Source of the DNA: Rhodospirillaceae bacterium
GTDB lineage: Bacteria; Pseudomonadota; Alphaproteobacteria; Rhodospirillales; Rhodospirillaceae
Direction of reading: 5' to 3'
Length of the DNA stretch: 64,000 nucleotides
Assembly: GCA_947476925.1 (NCBI GenBank)
Contig: CANJSF010000011.1
Coordinates: forward strand, 56,860 to 120,859
Shown here: positions 9,093-18,399 of the stretch, piece after piece
Position numbering within the stretch: position 1 is the first letter of the stretch
Layout of the letters: each line of letters begins with the position of its first letter
Made by a program: the position numbers and the translations under genes
The notes under the pieces: model-generated
Databases searched by the model: none
What the model saw: the letters and a program-made list of their open reading frames with translations, nothing else
What the model was told of the DNA's origin: nothing

Positions 9093-9691
9093 GCGTCAGC
9101 TCTAATAAAGGCGATTTCGGCGCGGCCATACTTGCGCTGATCAATCAACGTGTAACCCGGCGGCCATTCGACAGCTGCTTCCGTTTCCACAACAAGCAAT
9201 GTCCCCGGCTTTGTCCAGCCCAGTTTCCGAAGTGAAATCAGCGTTGGAGCAATCAAGTTCTTGCCATACGGCGGGTCGAGTAAAATAACATCAAGTGGCG
9301 TTTGACGGGTTGTTAAGGTGGTGGCATCGGCCTGCATTACTTCACCACGGTCCTCGGCATCGAGTGTGTAAAGGGTATGTGTGACCGCGCGGCAGGCTTC
9401 GCTGTTGCGTTCCACAAATACGACCGATTTTGCTCCGCGTGATAGCGCCTCTAGGCCCAACGCCCCTGTGCCCGCAAAGAGGTCGGCCACCGCGGCGCCC
9501 TTCAGGCGAACGCCGAGCAAAGCCTCGGCATGCATCAGCCGATTGAATATCGCCTCGCGCGCGCGTTCGTTAGTCGGTCGCATCTCTTCGGTGTCGGGCA
9601 CAGCGACTTTGCGACCCCGCCACGCGCCACCAATGATGCGCAGCCAGCCCCGCCCTTTTTCTGTTGGGGGCTTGGCCGCAGGCTTAGGCAT
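9089..9691 (-). CDS. rsmD: 16S rRNA (guanine(966)-N(2))-methyltransferase
   Basis: A 200-residue RsmD-family enzyme that methylates G966 (E. coli numbering) of 16S rRNA in the 30S subunit. Visible motifs are GRKVAVPDTEEMRPTNERAREAIFN (only its spacing matters here), DLFAGTGALGLEALSRGA (SAM-binding motif I, about residues 64-81), VFVERN (motif II) and LLDPPYGKN (the NPPY-type catalytic motif). The start at 9691 overlaps the 3' end of the pseudouridine synthase gene by eight bases, so the two rRNA modification genes are translationally coupled. Its end overlaps the convergent upstream-unknown gene by four bases. Confidence 0.94.
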   Translation of the reverse strand: MPKPAAKPPTEKGRGWLRIIGGAWRGRKVAVPDTEEMRPTNERAREAIFNRLMHAEALLGVRLKGAAVADLFAGTGALGLEALSRGAKSVVFVERNSEACRAVTHTLYTLDAEDRGEVMQADATTLTTRQTPLDVILLDPPYGKNLIAPTLISLRKLGWTKPGTLLVVETEAAVEWPPGYTLIDQRKYGRAEIAFIRADA

Positions 9692-10478
9692 TTTTGTCTT
9701 TTCTTGGAGACGCTGATTTTTTATTGGGCTTGCCGCCTAACTGCTCAGAAATCACTTTTCCGGAAATTTCTTCCACTTCGCCGCGCTCAAGACTGCCCAG
9801 ATGATAGGGACCATAGGACACTCGGATCAGGCGAGTCACGGCAAGTCCTAAATGAGCTAAGACTTTGCGCACTTCACGGTTCTTGCCCTCGGTGAGCGAC
9901 ATCACTAACCAGGCATTCGCCGCGCCCTGTTCGCGTTCAAGTGATGCGATAATTGGGCCGTAGCGCACCCCTTCCACCGTCACGCCGTCCTTTAAGCTTT
10001 CGAGTGTTTCGGGGCTGACGCGGCCATGCACGCGCACACGGTACCTGCGCACCCAACCGCGTGAGGGGTGTTCTAACTCGCGCGCCAAACCGCCATCGTT
10101 GGTAAGCAGCAACAAGCCTTCGGAATTCAAATCCAACCGTCCGACGCTGACCACGCGGGGCAATTCGGCCTTCAGGGTATCAAACACTGTTTGGCGGCCT
10201 TTTTCGTCTTTGTGCGTCGTGACCAAGCCTGGCGGTTTGTGATAGCGCCAGAGGCGCACCTTGTCTTTTTGTGGCAGAGGCTTGCCGTCGACGACAATGT
10301 GATCGGTGCCAAGCACATTGCGCGCCGCGCTTAATAGCTTCTCGCCGTTGACGCTCACGCGGCCTTCGTCGATCCAACGTTCAGCGTCGCGGCGAGAGCA
10401 CAGCCCTGCTCGCGCCAAAACTTTTGCGATGCGTTCGCCAGCAAATGCTTTTTCTTTTGGTTTTGTTGTCACAGGCAA
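9684..10478 (-). CDS. rluB: RsuA/RluB-family 23S rRNA pseudouridine synthase
   Basis: A 264-residue enzyme converting a uridine in rRNA to pseudouridine. An S4 RNA-binding domain occupies about residues 17-65 (AKVLARAGLCSRRDAERW, then GRVSVNGE). The catalytic domain carries VGRLDLNSEGLLLLTNDG with the nucleophilic Asp, and the closing GKNREVRKVLAHLG signature. The Lys/Arg-rich tail fits RNA contact. RluB (23S U2605) is the most likely member, but RsuA- and RluE-like alternatives cannot be excluded without alignment. It overlaps the amidotransferase gene by ten bases and rsmD by eight. Confidence 0.88.
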   Translation of the reverse strand: MPVTTKPKEKAFAGERIAKVLARAGLCSRRDAERWIDEGRVSVNGEKLLSAARNVLGTDHIVVDGKPLPQKDKVRLWRYHKPPGLVTTHKDEKGRQTVFDTLKAELPRVVSVGRLDLNSEGLLLLTNDGGLARELEHPSRGWVRRYRVRVHGRVSPETLESLKDGVTVEGVRYGPIIASLEREQGAANAWLVMSLTEGKNREVRKVLAHLGLAVTRLIRVSYGPYHLGSLERGEVEEISGKVISEQLGGKPNKKSASPRKDKNA

Positions 10479-11179
10479 GCCGCAATAAAAGCGCGGAACA
10501 ATTTTTCATCGACCGAGCTGATGTGGAACTCCGGGTGCCACTGCACACCGATGCAAAATTTTCGACTGGGATCTTCGATGCCTTCAATCACGCCATCAGG
10601 TGCGATTGCGTTGATCGTCACATTTTTTGGCACATCTTTCACTGCTTGATGATGAGCGCTATTCACTGCCGCCCGAGCAGCTCCGCCAATTTTATGCAGC
10701 AGCGTGCCCTCGTAAATTGTCACGTCATGGCCAGGCTCGTTGCGCGGGTTGGGTTGCTCGTGCGCCAGCGGCGTTTTAATTTCAGCAGGGATGTGCTGAA
10801 TCAACGTTCCGCCCAACGCGACGGCCAGCAGCTGCTCGCCGCCGCAAATTCCCAAAATGGGTTTATCGGCCTTCAGCATGGCTTGCGTGATGCCAAGCTC
10901 GAAGTCGGTGCGGCCTTCTTTCAAGATCACAGTGCCATGGCGCTCGGCGGCACCAAACAAGGCAGGGTCCACGTCAAATGCGCCTCCCGAGACCAACAGC
11001 CCGTCGATCATGCCGGTATAGGTTGCCACTAGGCTCGTTTCATGAGGCAGAACAACGGGCACGCCACCAGCCTCACGCACGGCTGAGCAATAGTTCTGAC
11101 GAAGGGCGTACCAGGGGAATTTGGAGTAACCGCCGGGCTTTTCGCTATCGGCGGTAATACCGATGATCGGAGAACGCAT
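10469..11179 (-). CDS. Class I glutamine amidotransferase, PuuD-like gamma-glutamyl hydrolase family
   Basis: A 236-residue peptidase C26-type amidotransferase. The nucleophile elbow LGICGGEQ puts Cys at 112. Downstream HHQAVKDV and WHPEFH supply the His/Glu of the triad. PuuD members hydrolyse gamma-glutamyl-GABA in putrescine breakdown and others act on folate polyglutamate or unknown gamma-glutamyl amides. No other puu genes are near, so the substrate is open, although a polyamine operon lies at 46 kb. The frame is open far upstream into the transglycosylase gene, but the conserved MRSPIIGITAD start at 11179 is clear. It overlaps the downstream rluB start. Confidence 0.88.
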   Translation of the reverse strand: MRSPIIGITADSEKPGGYSKFPWYALRQNYCSAVREAGGVPVVLPHETSLVATYTGMIDGLLVSGGAFDVDPALFGAAERHGTVILKEGRTDFELGITQAMLKADKPILGICGGEQLLAVALGGTLIQHIPAEIKTPLAHEQPNPRNEPGHDVTIYEGTLLHKIGGAARAAVNSAHHQAVKDVPKNVTINAIAPDGVIEGIEDPSRKFCIGVQWHPEFHISSVDEKLFRAFIAACL

Positions 11180-11238
11180 TTGAGGACCTCGCCAACATGA
11201 GTTGCGCCCTGCCGTTGAAACTGTCAAGTCGCGACAGA

Positions 11239-12267
11239 TTAGCGGCGCGCCGTGCTGCCGTAGGCGCGGGCGGCTTGGCCCGATGTAATGGCGGCGCTTT
11301 GTGACGGCGCCATGTTGTTGCGAGCCATGCTGTCGACCAGAACTTGCGACATGTCTTCGGATTGGAATCCGCCAGAAGATAGACTGGTGGTGGAGTCTGA
11401 GGGCTCTTCTTCGCCCAACATCGACATAGGTTGAGAGGCGATCATGCGCGAGAGTTCTTGCATCACAAACCAAGACAGCGTCATGCGCTCGCTGTCGCCC
11501 GATTTAAGGGCCGATCCAAAGTCGAGTAAGTTCGGGCTGGCGGCGGCATAGCGCGGCGCGGCCGCCTCGGCGTCAGCACTCAGGGCTTGCGCATCATCTT
11601 CGCCCGCCATGGTCTCGGCGACATCGGCAAAGCGATCCATCTGCGTGTCAAAGCGGCCACGGATCAGGTCAAGAACTTGGGCGACCGTGCGTGGACTGCC
11701 ATTTTCGGCAAAGAAGATGCTGCGATTGGCGCGGGCCGCGTCGGGCACCACATGCGAGGCATAAATGTTGGGTGCGCTCTCAGCCGCTGATAACATTTGG
11801 TTGGCGCCATTGGGGCCCAAGAAGTGCGCCAGGTACAAATCGGTGGCATCCAATTCGCGGTTAAGGTTTTGGCTCAGCGCCGTTGCGTTGTCGCGCGCAT
11901 AAGCAGCGGCGAATTTCGCCGAGGCTTCTGGGTTCTCGCGCAAGGATAAGATTTTTTGCTCATCAGCCTTGTCAAACACGCTCAAGCGCCCGCCGGGACC
12001 GGCACCAATGCGGTTGGCGAGGTCGCCAAAACCAAGTTCTGCACCATGGCGTTTAAAAACGTCGAGCCAAGTTCCGCGTGTAAATTGAAACAAGCCCGTA
12101 GCCGATGATGTTGAGGCCTCGGCATCGGCTTTAAATCCGCTCTCTTGCGAGGCTTTGGCCAACAGGTACTGGAAACTGACACCCGATTGGGCGCTCGCAA
12201 CTTGTATGCCCTTCAGCGTTGAGCGCGGAATATTAGTGCCAGCAATTTGCACGACATCGTAGGTCAT
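11239..12267 (-). CDS. Lytic transglycosylase SLT-domain protein
   Basis: A 342-residue protein with an N-terminal SLT/lysozyme-like fold. AKASQESGFKADAEASTSSATGLFQF (residues about 35-60) has the catalytic Glu in QESGF and the TGLFQFTRGTW family block. The later YLAHFLGPNGA is also typical. The C-terminal half (after about 190) is Ala/Asp/Ser-rich, low in structure, and ends in a Gln/Ala-rich tail. No signal peptide is evident. This fits cytoplasmically encoded transglycosylases linked to flagella or secretion, or non-classical export. The frame extends to a GTG at 12297; the ATG at 12267 is preferred. It heads the run to the amidotransferase, rluB and rsmD. Confidence 0.82.
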   Translation of the reverse strand: MTYDVVQIAGTNIPRSTLKGIQVASAQSGVSFQYLLAKASQESGFKADAEASTSSATGLFQFTRGTWLDVFKRHGAELGFGDLANRIGAGPGGRLSVFDKADEQKILSLRENPEASAKFAAAYARDNATALSQNLNRELDATDLYLAHFLGPNGANQMLSAAESAPNIYASHVVPDAARANRSIFFAENGSPRTVAQVLDLIRGRFDTQMDRFADVAETMAGEDDAQALSADAEAAAPRYAAASPNLLDFGSALKSGDSERMTLSWFVMQELSRMIASQPMSMLGEEEPSDSTTSLSSGGFQSEDMSQVLVDSMARNNMAPSQSAAITSGQAARAYGSTARR

Positions 12268-12386
12268 TACTTTGTCCCGGTACGTGCCGGGGTCCACGCC
12301 TGTTGGTCAGGTCTTAGACTCTATGCCCCAATAGTTACTGATTTCTTACCCTTTATTAACGTTTCGACACATGGGAAGGTCCGGCC

Positions 12387-12842
12387 ATGAGCAACCCTAT
12401 GGATATGGCTTTAGAAGCCGCCGAGGCGGCAGCAGGCCGCGGCGAAGTGCCCGTTGGCGCGGTGGTGCTGGGCCCAGACGGCCGGGTGCTGGCCGTGGCC
12501 GGAAACGAAGTCGAAGCGCGCCATGACCCCACGGCGCACGCCGAAATTCTGGCCATTCGCGCGGCTGCCCAACAACTTGGAAGCCCACGCCTCGAGGGCT
12601 GCGAGATCATCGTTACCTTAGAGCCCTGTCCAATGTGCGCCACCGCCATTTCGTTTGCGCGCGTTCGCCGCCTCGAGTTTGCGGCCTACGATGCCAAGGG
12701 TGGTGGGGTTGAGCATGGGGCACGCGTCTTTACCCAACCGACCTGCCACCATCGACCGGAAATCGTGGGTGGCGTGCAAGCCGAAAAAGCTGAAGCGCTC
12801 CTGAAGCAATTTTTTGCGACCTTGCGCGACCCCAAGTCATAA
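12387..12842 (+). CDS. tadA: tRNA-specific adenosine-34 deaminase
   Basis: A 151-residue cytidine-deaminase-fold enzyme converting A34 to inosine in the tRNA-Arg(ACG) anticodon. The zinc-site motifs are TAHAEILA (H51, E53) and EPCPMC (C81, C84), with the TadA-like spacing. The N-terminus MALEAAEAAAGRGEVPVGAVV is the usual substrate-facing strand. Related nucleoside or guanine deaminases share these motifs, but the length and the PVGAVVLGPDG block favour TadA. It is divergent from the transglycosylase across a gap of about 120 bases, where an AT-rich TTATTAAC stretch could be part of a promoter. Confidence 0.92.
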   Translation: MSNPMDMALEAAEAAAGRGEVPVGAVVLGPDGRVLAVAGNEVEARHDPTAHAEILAIRAAAQQLGSPRLEGCEIIVTLEPCPMCATAISFARVRRLEFAAYDAKGGGVEHGARVFTQPTCHHRPEIVGGVQAEKAEALLKQFFATLRDPKS

Positions 12843-12883
12843 CGGGTCTGGCAAACGCAGTGGTGAGTCCTTAAAATCCTAAC

Positions 12884-13411
12884 ATGGCCAAAATCCAGCA
12901 TATCTTATCGGCATTGGTGCTCGTTCTTGTCAGCGCAGTTTTATTTGCTGCGCCTCTTCATGCAGAAGAGAAGGGTGCAAAGGGTGGCGTTGGTTATGGT
13001 GGCGCATACGTGCAACTTAAGCCAATCATGGCCCCGGTTCGCGGGACCGACGGACAAATACGTTACGAGGTCATGACGCTGCGCGTGATTCTTGATGTGG
13101 GCGAACGTGAACGGCCGGGGTGTTTTTCGGTGCCCCTCGTCCATGAGAGAATACTGATGTATTTGAACACGGCCGGGCTGACGGCGGCTGACTTGGCTGG
13201 TAAGCGTCTCGAGTTGCTGTCTAAGAAGCTTCTCGAAATTGCCATCGCCACTACGGCAAAAGGATACTATTCAGAAGTTCAGATTGTTGACCAGGCGCAG
13301 CTTCAATTAGAGATGAAGCTTGCCGCTGACAATAAGAAGCCCAAGGCGGCCTCTGACCCCAAAGAGCAATACGAAAATAAGTCGAAAACGCTCACTAGTC
13401 AGTGCCAGTAG
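12884..13411 (+). CDS. Small exported protein, possibly FliL-like
   Basis: A 175-residue protein with a clear signal peptide or N-terminal anchor (hydrophobic residues about 8-25, then LHAEE). The mature part begins with a Gly-rich stretch, followed by YVQLKPIMAPV and a mixed beta/alpha domain (MTLRVILDVGERERPGC, then helices LVHERILMYL and KRLELLSKKLLEIA). The pattern of a secreted domain with a strand of Leu/Val alternation and a final helix vaguely recalls FliL-type periplasmic domains. This is weak, and no flagellar gene is near. The C-terminus is Lys-rich. It starts 41 bases after tadA and is convergent with the DUF2817 gene. Confidence 0.7.
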   Translation: MAKIQHILSALVLVLVSAVLFAAPLHAEEKGAKGGVGYGGAYVQLKPIMAPVRGTDGQIRYEVMTLRVILDVGERERPGCFSVPLVHERILMYLNTAGLTAADLAGKRLELLSKKLLEIAIATTAKGYYSEVQIVDQAQLQLEMKLAADNKKPKAASDPKEQYENKSKTLTSQCQ

Positions 13412-13422
13412 CACTCGGTGAT

Positions 13423-14523
13423 CTAAAGTTGCGCGAGGCCTGCAATTCCACGCTCCCAAACAGAGAGCGATCGCGCGAGCACTCGGGCTTTCCAGTCCTC
13501 TGATGCCTCGGGATAAAACACCCGCTTCATTTCGGCCTTGATCGCCCGGCCCTGCGGCGAGCCGTGGTCGCCGTGCAGATGCAACCAATTATCGGCACGC
13601 ACCGCGCGCATCATCTCGTCGGTCGGGTAGGTGCCAAATTCCAAGGTGTTCCCATAAACACAGGTCTGTGACATCAGGCGCGCAATTCCTGTCAGGTTGT
13701 AGCCATCGTGTACGCCGCTTCCAGGTGCCGCGGCCATCACTTGTGCATCGTCGCCCCAAACATCGTGTGCTTTGGTTACCGACGCCGACCCTTCATCGCC
13801 AACGCAGTAACTGGCGCCATTGCCAAACGCACCTAATCCGGTGTGAAAATCTAGAATCGCGACGTGCTTGGCCGCACTGCAATAAGAGGTGAGTATTTTC
13901 ATTACCGTCTCGCGCGACCAACTTGCTTTTGTGCCGCCGTAGAATACACCGTCCGCATGTGTGAACTGACCCCCCATGATCGCTCGGTTTAGGGCCCGCT
14001 GACCATGCCGTTCGGCAAACGCTGCAAGTATTGCATCGGCCGCTGTCACGCTCTCGGGTGTCCAAGTTTTCGGGCAAATCGCTGCGGCCAACTCTTCGTA
14101 AGCGGGCTTGCGCGGCAATGGCTTGCTAAAGTCAGCAAAATTTCGGTTGAGATCAATGTTGTCTTCGGTTACGCGCCGCAGCCATGCAAACCCATGCGGG
14201 TTGACCGCATGTAGTAACAACACGGAAATGCCCGCGGGCACTTTTTTCCAATACTGCTTTTTCAGCCAAGCTACTTGGGCGGCCGCTCCGACAAAGCCCT
14301 CAACGCCGTGAGTTGCCGATAGCGCCACAAAGACGCGCTCGGCCCGGCATGGCGCACTTCGATCGGGGCACAGCGTAACTAAATCGAGCGCGAGCGCTTC
14401 GCCATTTGGCCCGCTGAGAGCGTGTGGGTGGCTGACAACCGCAAGGCCGGATTCTGCCGCCGCAGCCAAGAACAAGGCGCGCGCGCTGGCGTAATCGTGC
14501 GAGAAAAAATCGTCAACCGACAT
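13423..14523 (-). CDS. DUF2817 / M14-like zinc carboxypeptidase-family protein
   Basis: A 366-residue protein. SATHGVEGFVGAA near residue 70 gives the His72/Glu75 pair expected for an M14-like zinc site, and LDFHTGLGAFG near 222 gives the third His. NIDLNRNFADF near 120 matches the Asn/Arg substrate-binding block of carboxypeptidase A-like folds. The overall pattern matches DUF2817, a peptidase family of unproven substrate, as I know it. No signal peptide is seen, so it is likely cytoplasmic. It is convergent with the small exported protein (11-base gap) and follows purD on the same strand after 140 bases containing an inverted repeat. Confidence 0.8.
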   Translation of the reverse strand: MSVDDFFSHDYASARALFLAAAAESGLAVVSHPHALSGPNGEALALDLVTLCPDRSAPCRAERVFVALSATHGVEGFVGAAAQVAWLKKQYWKKVPAGISVLLLHAVNPHGFAWLRRVTEDNIDLNRNFADFSKPLPRKPAYEELAAAICPKTWTPESVTAADAILAAFAERHGQRALNRAIMGGQFTHADGVFYGGTKASWSRETVMKILTSYCSAAKHVAILDFHTGLGAFGNGASYCVGDEGSASVTKAHDVWGDDAQVMAAAPGSGVHDGYNLTGIARLMSQTCVYGNTLEFGTYPTDEMMRAVRADNWLHLHGDHGSPQGRAIKAEMKRVFYPEASEDWKARVLARSLSVWERGIAGLAQL

Positions 14524-14573
14524 GTTTCACGAATGCGGCAAGGCCGCGCCCCCGGACTAATGGAATAGATTTT

Positions 14574-14615
14574 ACATTCGCACGGCTAGGCGCGGCAAAA
14601 CCGAGCGGCGAATGT
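14574..14615. repeat. Inverted repeat (stem-loop) between purD and the DUF2817 gene
   Basis: ACATTCGC at 14574-14581 is perfectly complementary to GCGAATGT at 14608-14615. The match extends two or three more bases outward with one mismatch. The 26-base loop contains a smaller CGG/CCG pairing. It lies downstream of purD and upstream of the next minus-strand gene, so it could be a terminator-like stem (without a good T-run), a REP-type palindrome or an operator. Confidence 0.35.
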
Positions 14616-14663
14616 CAAATCCATAACTCCGCTAGCGATGCAACACGACTTGATGGGGTCGCG

Positions 14664-15962
14664 TCAACCGTTGCTTTTTTCCCGAGCGATGGCGCGCCAC
14701 CCGATATCGCGGCGGCAAAAACCTTCGGGCCAGCGCACTTTGTCGACGGCCTGATACGCAATGCGTTTCGCCTCACTCACGGTTTTTCCTGTGGCCGCGA
14801 TGCCCAGCACGCGACCGCCATGGGCTGTAATGATGGGCTTGCCATCTTTGGTGTCGGCTTTTGTTCCTGCATGGAACACAAAGGCACCTTCAACGCGTGC
14901 CGCATCGTCAAGCCCTTCGATCAGAGTGCCTTTTATATAGTTGCCGGGGTAACCCTTGGCGGCCATGACCACCACGATACAAACCTCGTCTTTCCAGCGC
15001 AGGTCAAATGTCGCCAATTGGCCATCGGCGGTCGCGATCAGCGCTGGCAAGATGTCGGATTTCAACCGCATCATCAGCGTTTGGCATTCGGGATCGCCAA
15101 AGCGTGCATTGAACTCGATGACCTTTGGGCCGTCCTTGCAGATCATCAACCCAGCGAACAAAATACCTTTGAATGGCGCGCCTGCTGCAGCCATGCCTCG
15201 CACGGTTGGGTGAATGATCTCACGGAGAATGCGCTCATCCATTGCCTTATCAACGATGGGGGCGGGCGAATATGCGCCCATGCCGCCGGTGTTGGGGCCC
15301 TTATCACCATCGCCCACGGCTTTGTGATCTTGCGCTGTGCCGAAGGGTAAAACTGAGGTGCCGTCGACCAGAGCAAAGTAACTTACCTCTTCGCCCAACA
15401 TGAACTCTTCGATGACCAGTTCAAGGCCTGCTACACCAAACACTTTATCGTTGATCATGCTGTCGATGGCTGCTTCCGCTTCGCCAAGACTTTGGCACAA
15501 GATCACGCCCTTGCCGGCGGCCAGGCCATCGGCTTTGACCACAATCGGTGCGCCTTTTGCGCGCACATAATCTTTGGCCGCTTTGGCATCGGTAAAGCGC
15601 GCGTACCAGGCGGTCGGGATTTTATTCGCGCTCAGCAGGTCTTTCATAAAGCCTTTCGAGCCCTCGATGCGTGCGGCAGATGCATTTGGCCCGAAGGCTT
15701 TGATTCCAGCCGCATTCAACTTGTCGACAAGTCCTGCCACCAAAGGACCCTCGGGCCCGACGACGACGAAGTCGATTTTTTGGCTGACGGCAAAGGCAAT
15801 CAGGCTGGCGGTATCTTCAGCGGCCAGCGGCACACATTCTGCAGACGCGGCAATGCCGGGGTTGCCTGGCGCGCAGTACAGCTTGTCGCACAGTGGGGAT
15901 GCGGCAATGGCCCAGCATAGCGCATGTTCACGCCCACCGCTGCCGACGACTAAAACGCGCAT
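14664..15962 (-). CDS. purD: Phosphoribosylamine-glycine ligase
   Basis: A 432-residue ATP-grasp enzyme, the second step of de novo purine synthesis (phosphoribosylamine + glycine + ATP to GAR). The motifs visible in order are [15 protein letters not shown] at the N-terminus, [24 protein letters not shown] (ATP-grasp loop, about 142-153), [14 protein letters not shown] and [13 protein letters not shown] (metal and ATP site). The length agrees with the family. It appears monocistronic with respect to de novo purine genes, none of which is adjacent. The start ATG at 15962 directly precedes the conserved [10 protein letters not shown]. Confidence 0.96.
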   Translation of the reverse strand: MRVLVVGSGGREHALCWAIAASPLCDKLYCAPGNPGIAASAECVPLAAEDTASLIAFAVSQKIDFVVVGPEGPLVAGLVDKLNAAGIKAFGPNASAARIEGSKGFMKDLLSANKIPTAWYARFTDAKAAKDYVRAKGAPIVVKADGLAAGKGVILCQSLGEAEAAIDSMINDKVFGVAGLELVIEEFMLGEEVSYFALVDGTSVLPFGTAQDHKAVGDGDKGPNTGGMGAYSPAPIVDKAMDERILREIIHPTVRGMAAAGAPFKGILFAGLMICKDGPKVIEFNARFGDPECQTLMMRLKSDILPALIATADGQLATFDLRWKDEVCIVVVMAAKGYPGNYIKGTLIEGLDDAARVEGAFVFHAGTKADTKDGKPIITAHGGRVLGIAATGKTVSEAKRIAYQAVDKVRWPEGFCRRDIGWRAIAREKSNG

Positions 15963-16065
15963 CCTGATCCTCGCTAAAACTCCGGTCTGGGCGGGTTTTT
16001 AGCACAGACGGTAAAATTGGCGAGGCTGACTTGGTTCTAAGTTGCGATTGTGCCACATAGGAAGA

Positions 16066-17574
16066 ATGAAAAAGCTCTTGCGCCAATTCTCAATCGCCTT
16101 GGCTCTGTGCTGGCCTGTGATGGCCAATGCACAGAACAGCTTGCGCGTTGGAATTACCGCAATGCCGCCCAGCCAATTCAACCCCTATGCCAATACCGGG
16201 CTGCCCTATACATATGTCTGGAGCGCCGTGTTTGATGGTCTAACGTTTATAGACGAACACGGTCAAGTTCAGCCCTGGCTGGCGACGTCGTGGAAGAACG
16301 TTGATCCACTGACGTGGCAGTTTGAGCTGCGCCGCGATATCGTGTTTTCCGACGGAACGCCATTCACCGCCAATGCGGTGGTGGCGGTGACGGAGTTGCT
16401 AACAGGCCCAGCAGCGTCACGCGAGATTGTGGCCCGCATGATGTCGTTCTTAGACTCCGCGCGCGTCATCAACACCTATACCGTCGAAATTAAAACCAAA
16501 GTACCGACACCGATGTTGCCGCGGTTTCTGCCGCAGTTTCATATTATCTCGCCGACACAACTCAAGGCATTGGGCCTCGAAGGGTTTGCGCGCGCACCTG
16601 TCGCGACAGGGCCCTATGTGGTCGAGCGCATTGAGGCCAATAAAATTATCTTACGTGCCAACGGCAAATCCTGGCGAAAGCCGACCATTCCAAAACTGGA
16701 ATTCATTGCCAACCCCGAGGCCTCGACACGCAAATTGGCATTGATCGCGGGTGGGCTTGAGATTGCCTTGAATTTAGGACCTGAAGAAACTGCATCGATT
16801 GAGTCCGAAGGCGGGCGTGAAGTGTTCTGGCTCGATTCTGCAGTATGGGCCTATCAGTTTGTTGGCAGCAAAGAAAACCCGTTCGGCATCGCGCCGTTTA
16901 AGGATATCAGGGTGCGTGAAGCGCTGAACTTGGCAATCGACCGCAAGACGATTATTGCCACGCTTCTTGACGGTCGCACGATTCCAGCGACTCAACCCGC
17001 GCCGCCGGAGGCGTACGGCTTTAATCCGGAGCTGCCCGACATTCCCTACGACCCCGACAAAGCCAAACGCTTGTTGGCTGATGCGGGCTATGCCAAAGGC
17101 TTTGCGTTTGTGTTGGAATCGACCGTAGGCTCTAGCCCGGCTGATGCTGCCATTCACCAAACCGTCGCGCAGTATTTAAACGCCGTCGGTGTGAAAATGG
17201 AGATCCGCCCGATCTCAACCAACCAGCTCATTCGCAATGTGGTAGAGGGCGGATGGGGCGGCCAGGCGTTTGGGTTGTTTTACAACCACGAACCCACGGC
17301 CGATGTCTTGCGCGGCTTAGACACTCAGTCGTGCCTTTGGCATCATGCGTGGTACTGCAATGTGGCTGCGACAGAGAAGATAACGGCTGCACACCGTGAG
17401 TTTGATCAGGCCAGGGGCTTGAAACTGCGGCAAGAAGTGATGGCGGCATATCGGAACGATTGGGCGGCGATATTCATGCACCAAGCCGTGCGCTATGCCG
17501 GAACGAATTCAAAAGTCAGCGGCCTTAAGGTCGTGAATAATTTTATTCTATTCGACCAGATTCGGATCAATTGA
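16066..17574 (+). CDS. ABC transporter solute-binding protein, family 5 (peptide/nickel type)
   Basis: A 502-residue periplasmic binding protein with a signal peptide (MKKLLRQFSIALALCWPVMANA). The body has SBP_bac_5 features: NPYANTGLPYTYVWSAVFDGL, PWLATSWKNVDPLTWQFELR and IVFSDGTPFTANAVV, then VREALNLAIDRKTII in the middle. Such proteins bind peptides, opines, glutathione or nickel. Partner permease and ATPase genes are not adjacent, so it is an orphan receptor or is served elsewhere. The ATG at 16066 is chosen over an upstream in-frame ATG at 16042, since it begins the signal peptide and follows AGGAAGA. Its stop overlaps the next start in TGATG. Confidence 0.88.
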   Translation: MKKLLRQFSIALALCWPVMANAQNSLRVGITAMPPSQFNPYANTGLPYTYVWSAVFDGLTFIDEHGQVQPWLATSWKNVDPLTWQFELRRDIVFSDGTPFTANAVVAVTELLTGPAASREIVARMMSFLDSARVINTYTVEIKTKVPTPMLPRFLPQFHIISPTQLKALGLEGFARAPVATGPYVVERIEANKIILRANGKSWRKPTIPKLEFIANPEASTRKLALIAGGLEIALNLGPEETASIESEGGREVFWLDSAVWAYQFVGSKENPFGIAPFKDIRVREALNLAIDRKTIIATLLDGRTIPATQPAPPEAYGFNPELPDIPYDPDKAKRLLADAGYAKGFAFVLESTVGSSPADAAIHQTVAQYLNAVGVKMEIRPISTNQLIRNVVEGGWGGQAFGLFYNHEPTADVLRGLDTQSCLWHHAWYCNVAATEKITAAHREFDQARGLKLRQEVMAAYRNDWAAIFMHQAVRYAGTNSKVSGLKVVNNFILFDQIRIN

Positions 17575-18371
17575 TGTCGGCAGGCACAGCTATTCACAAA
17601 GGCTATGTCGACACGCAAGATGGTCAATTGCACTATTGGCGGGCGGGCGTGGGCCCCGTGTTAGTGTGTTTGCATCAGGCCTCGCAAGATTCTTCCGAAT
17701 ATCGTGCGTTGGTTCCGGTGCTAGCTGCCCATTACACATTAATTGCATTTGATCTGCCCGGGCACGGTCAGTCGTTCGACCCCTCGCGCGAATATGACGT
17801 TCCTGACTACGTAAACGCTATCATTGACGCGATGCGGCTTCTCGGCGTTGGGTCCATGAGCGTCCTTGGTCACCATAGTGGGGCTGTTTTTGCCTTGGAG
17901 ATGGCGGCCTGCTTCCCAGCCCTGGTCAGCAAAGCGATCTTATCGGGAATCAGCTGGCGTTCGGCCGAGAACACCCAAGCTTTGATCGATAGCCGCGCCG
18001 AACGGAATTTGCCGATCACCGAGGATGGAAAATTCCTCAATACCATGTGGGGCACTTATGCATCGCTGGTGGGCGAGGGATTACCGCTTGATTCAGTCTT
18101 GGAGCCCTATCTGGTGAATCAAATGATGCGCCTACGCCCGTATGACGCTCACCATGCTGTTTTGGCGTGGAACAAAATGCCTGCCATTGCAGCAATTAAA
18201 GCCCCGACGCTATTGCTGCAAGGCGAGCGCGATATCTTCGTGGTCGGCCAAGACAAGCTGATGGAGCTTTTGCCGTCAGCGCAGCGGCGTGTTGTGCCGG
18301 GGGCGGGGGCTTTTACCTTCCGCGACCGGCCTGCCGAAACGGCGCGGATTATCCAAGAGTTTCTCGCCTGA
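17574..18371 (+). CDS. Alpha/beta hydrolase-fold protein, catalytic His apparently missing
   Basis: A 265-residue alpha/beta hydrolase-fold protein. The oxyanion region is CLHQASQDS where HG is usual. The nucleophile elbow is VLGHHSGAV with Ser at 102, and GERDIFV supplies an acid. The expected His-containing turn near the C-terminus (normally GAGHF) reads VPGAGAFTFRDRP, so the catalytic His position appears to be Ala. It may use another residue or be a non-hydrolytic relative. It starts in a TGATG overlap with the binding protein gene, so the two are co-translated, which hints that it handles the transported compound. Confidence 0.82.
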   Translation: MSAGTAIHKGYVDTQDGQLHYWRAGVGPVLVCLHQASQDSSEYRALVPVLAAHYTLIAFDLPGHGQSFDPSREYDVPDYVNAIIDAMRLLGVGSMSVLGHHSGAVFALEMAACFPALVSKAILSGISWRSAENTQALIDSRAERNLPITEDGKFLNTMWGTYASLVGEGLPLDSVLEPYLVNQMMRLRPYDAHHAVLAWNKMPAIAAIKAPTLLLQGERDIFVVGQDKLMELLPSAQRRVVPGAGAFTFRDRPAETARIIQEFLA

Positions 18372-18399
18372 TCACGCGCTGTTGTGGCATAAAAGGCCT

